Assembly: GCF_000588875.1 (NCBI RefSeq)
Contig: NZ_JEMV01000007.1
Location: 46,398 to 110,397, forward strand
Source: Sphingobium sp. Ant17
GTDB taxonomy: Bacteria > Pseudomonadota > Alphaproteobacteria > Sphingomonadales > Sphingomonadaceae
Direction: 5' to 3'
DNA length: 64,000 nucleotides
Shown: piece after piece, positions 63,739-64,000 of the stretch
Layout: the number at the start of each line of letters is the position of its first letter
Numbering within the stretch: position 1 is the stretch's first letter
Translations under genes and position numbers: made by a program
The notes under the pieces: model-generated
What the model was told of the DNA's origin: nothing
Seen by the model: only the letters and a program-made list of their open reading frames with translations
Database searches by the model: none

Positions 63739-64000
63739 ATGGATGATTTTTCGGCATATTTCGGTGAGGTTGACGATCCGCGCGCGGGCAATGCGCGGCA
63801 CAATCTTCTCGAACTGATCTTCGTTGCGCTTGCGGCGGTTCTGTGCGGTGCCGAAGATTGTACGGATATGGCGGAGTTTGCCCGTGCCAAGCTGGGCCTG
63901 CTGCGTCAGGTGGTGGATCTGGAGCATGGTCCACCGAGCCACGACACGTTCAGCCGGGTCTTCCGGTTGCTCGATCCCGAACCGTTCGAGGCGGCGTTTT
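63739..64000 (+). CDS. ISAs1-family transposase (N-terminal part, cut by window edge)
   Basis: The first 87 codons read MDDFSAYFGEVDDPRAGN, then LLELIFVALAAVLCGAEDCTDMAEF and PSHDTFSRVFRLLDPEPFEAAF, the N-terminal DDE_Tnp_1-associated domain of ISAs1 (H-repeat) transposases. The catalytic domain is outside the window. GGAGG precedes the ATG. It marks another mobile element at the right edge; its left terminal repeat could not be placed with confidence in 63670-63738. Confidence 0.88.
   Translation, partial: MDDFSAYFGEVDDPRAGNARHNLLELIFVALAAVLCGAEDCTDMAEFARAKLGLLRQVVDLEHGPPSHDTFSRVFRLLDPEPFEAAF

Noticed and set aside
1..64000. CRISPR arrays, tRNA and rRNA genes
   Set aside because: No regularly spaced repeats and no cloverleaf or rRNA-like stretches were noticed on reading; a dedicated RNA search was not possible.

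Overview
The window looks like a piece of an alphaproteobacterial genome, most likely a sphingomonad (Sphingobium, Novosphingobium or Sphingomonas). The grounds are four large TonB-dependent receptors tied to catabolic operons, the G+C-rich codon use of the right two thirds, dense ATGA-overlapping operons, and IS66, ISNCY-type and ISAs1-type insertion sequences. No rRNA, tRNA or CRISPR array was seen. The assignment is inference; no marker gene is present.

Left region (1-20.2 kb, visibly less G+C-rich): an accessory catabolic island. Two paralogous modules lie on the minus strand, each with a TonB-dependent receptor, a pair of isopenicillin-N-synthase-type 2OG-Fe(II) oxygenases and a divergent LysR regulator. 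Module A (1-5.6 kb) also has a third, truncated oxygenase at the window edge. Module B (9.85-18.7 kb) adds an NCS2 purine/pyrimidine-type permease, a VOC protein, a Rieske oxygenase and a GlcG/HbpS-like protein in one long operon. Between them lie a CocE/NonD-type esterase and an MFS transporter. The set fits uptake, ester cleavage and stepwise oxidation of an unknown small, perhaps N-heterocyclic, compound. The island ends with two small unknown genes and two abutting insertion sequences (IS66 at 20.19-22.81 kb, ISNCY-like at 22.81-24.46 kb).

Middle region (24.5-45.9 kb): a TPP riboswitch precedes a TonB receptor and tenA (thiamine salvage). An alr-dadA-ridA-uxaA-like operon with a divergent Lrp regulator handles D-amino acids. 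Then come a large acyl-CoA dehydrogenase, a PHB-type esterase, a Crp/Fnr regulator with a tiny overlapping gene, and a clade-2 catalase. A tightly overlapping seven-gene operon follows (39.0-45.3 kb): three different glycosyltransferases, an acyl-CoA-dehydrogenase-fold flavoprotein without the usual catalytic Glu motif, a PIG-L deacetylase, a NodS-like methyltransferase and a GT2 enzyme. This is the best candidate for an undescribed biosynthetic system, an amino-sugar-containing glycoconjugate.

Right region (45.9-63.7 kb): a catabolic gene set with TetR and AraC regulators, a TonB receptor, CoA ligase, several short-chain dehydrogenases, aldehyde dehydrogenase, AcuI-type reductase, SnoaL-like and VOC proteins. 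Divergent from it are an SDR, a zinc alcohol dehydrogenase, an alkyl-sulfatase-like metallo-hydrolase and a sulfotransferase. The window ends inside an ISAs1-family transposase.

Sequence quality: eleven genes have a broken reading frame. Most can be repaired by adding one base next to a C or G run, which points to consensus errors more than to real gene decay. Such genes are typed here as pseudogene, meaning frame-disrupted as read.
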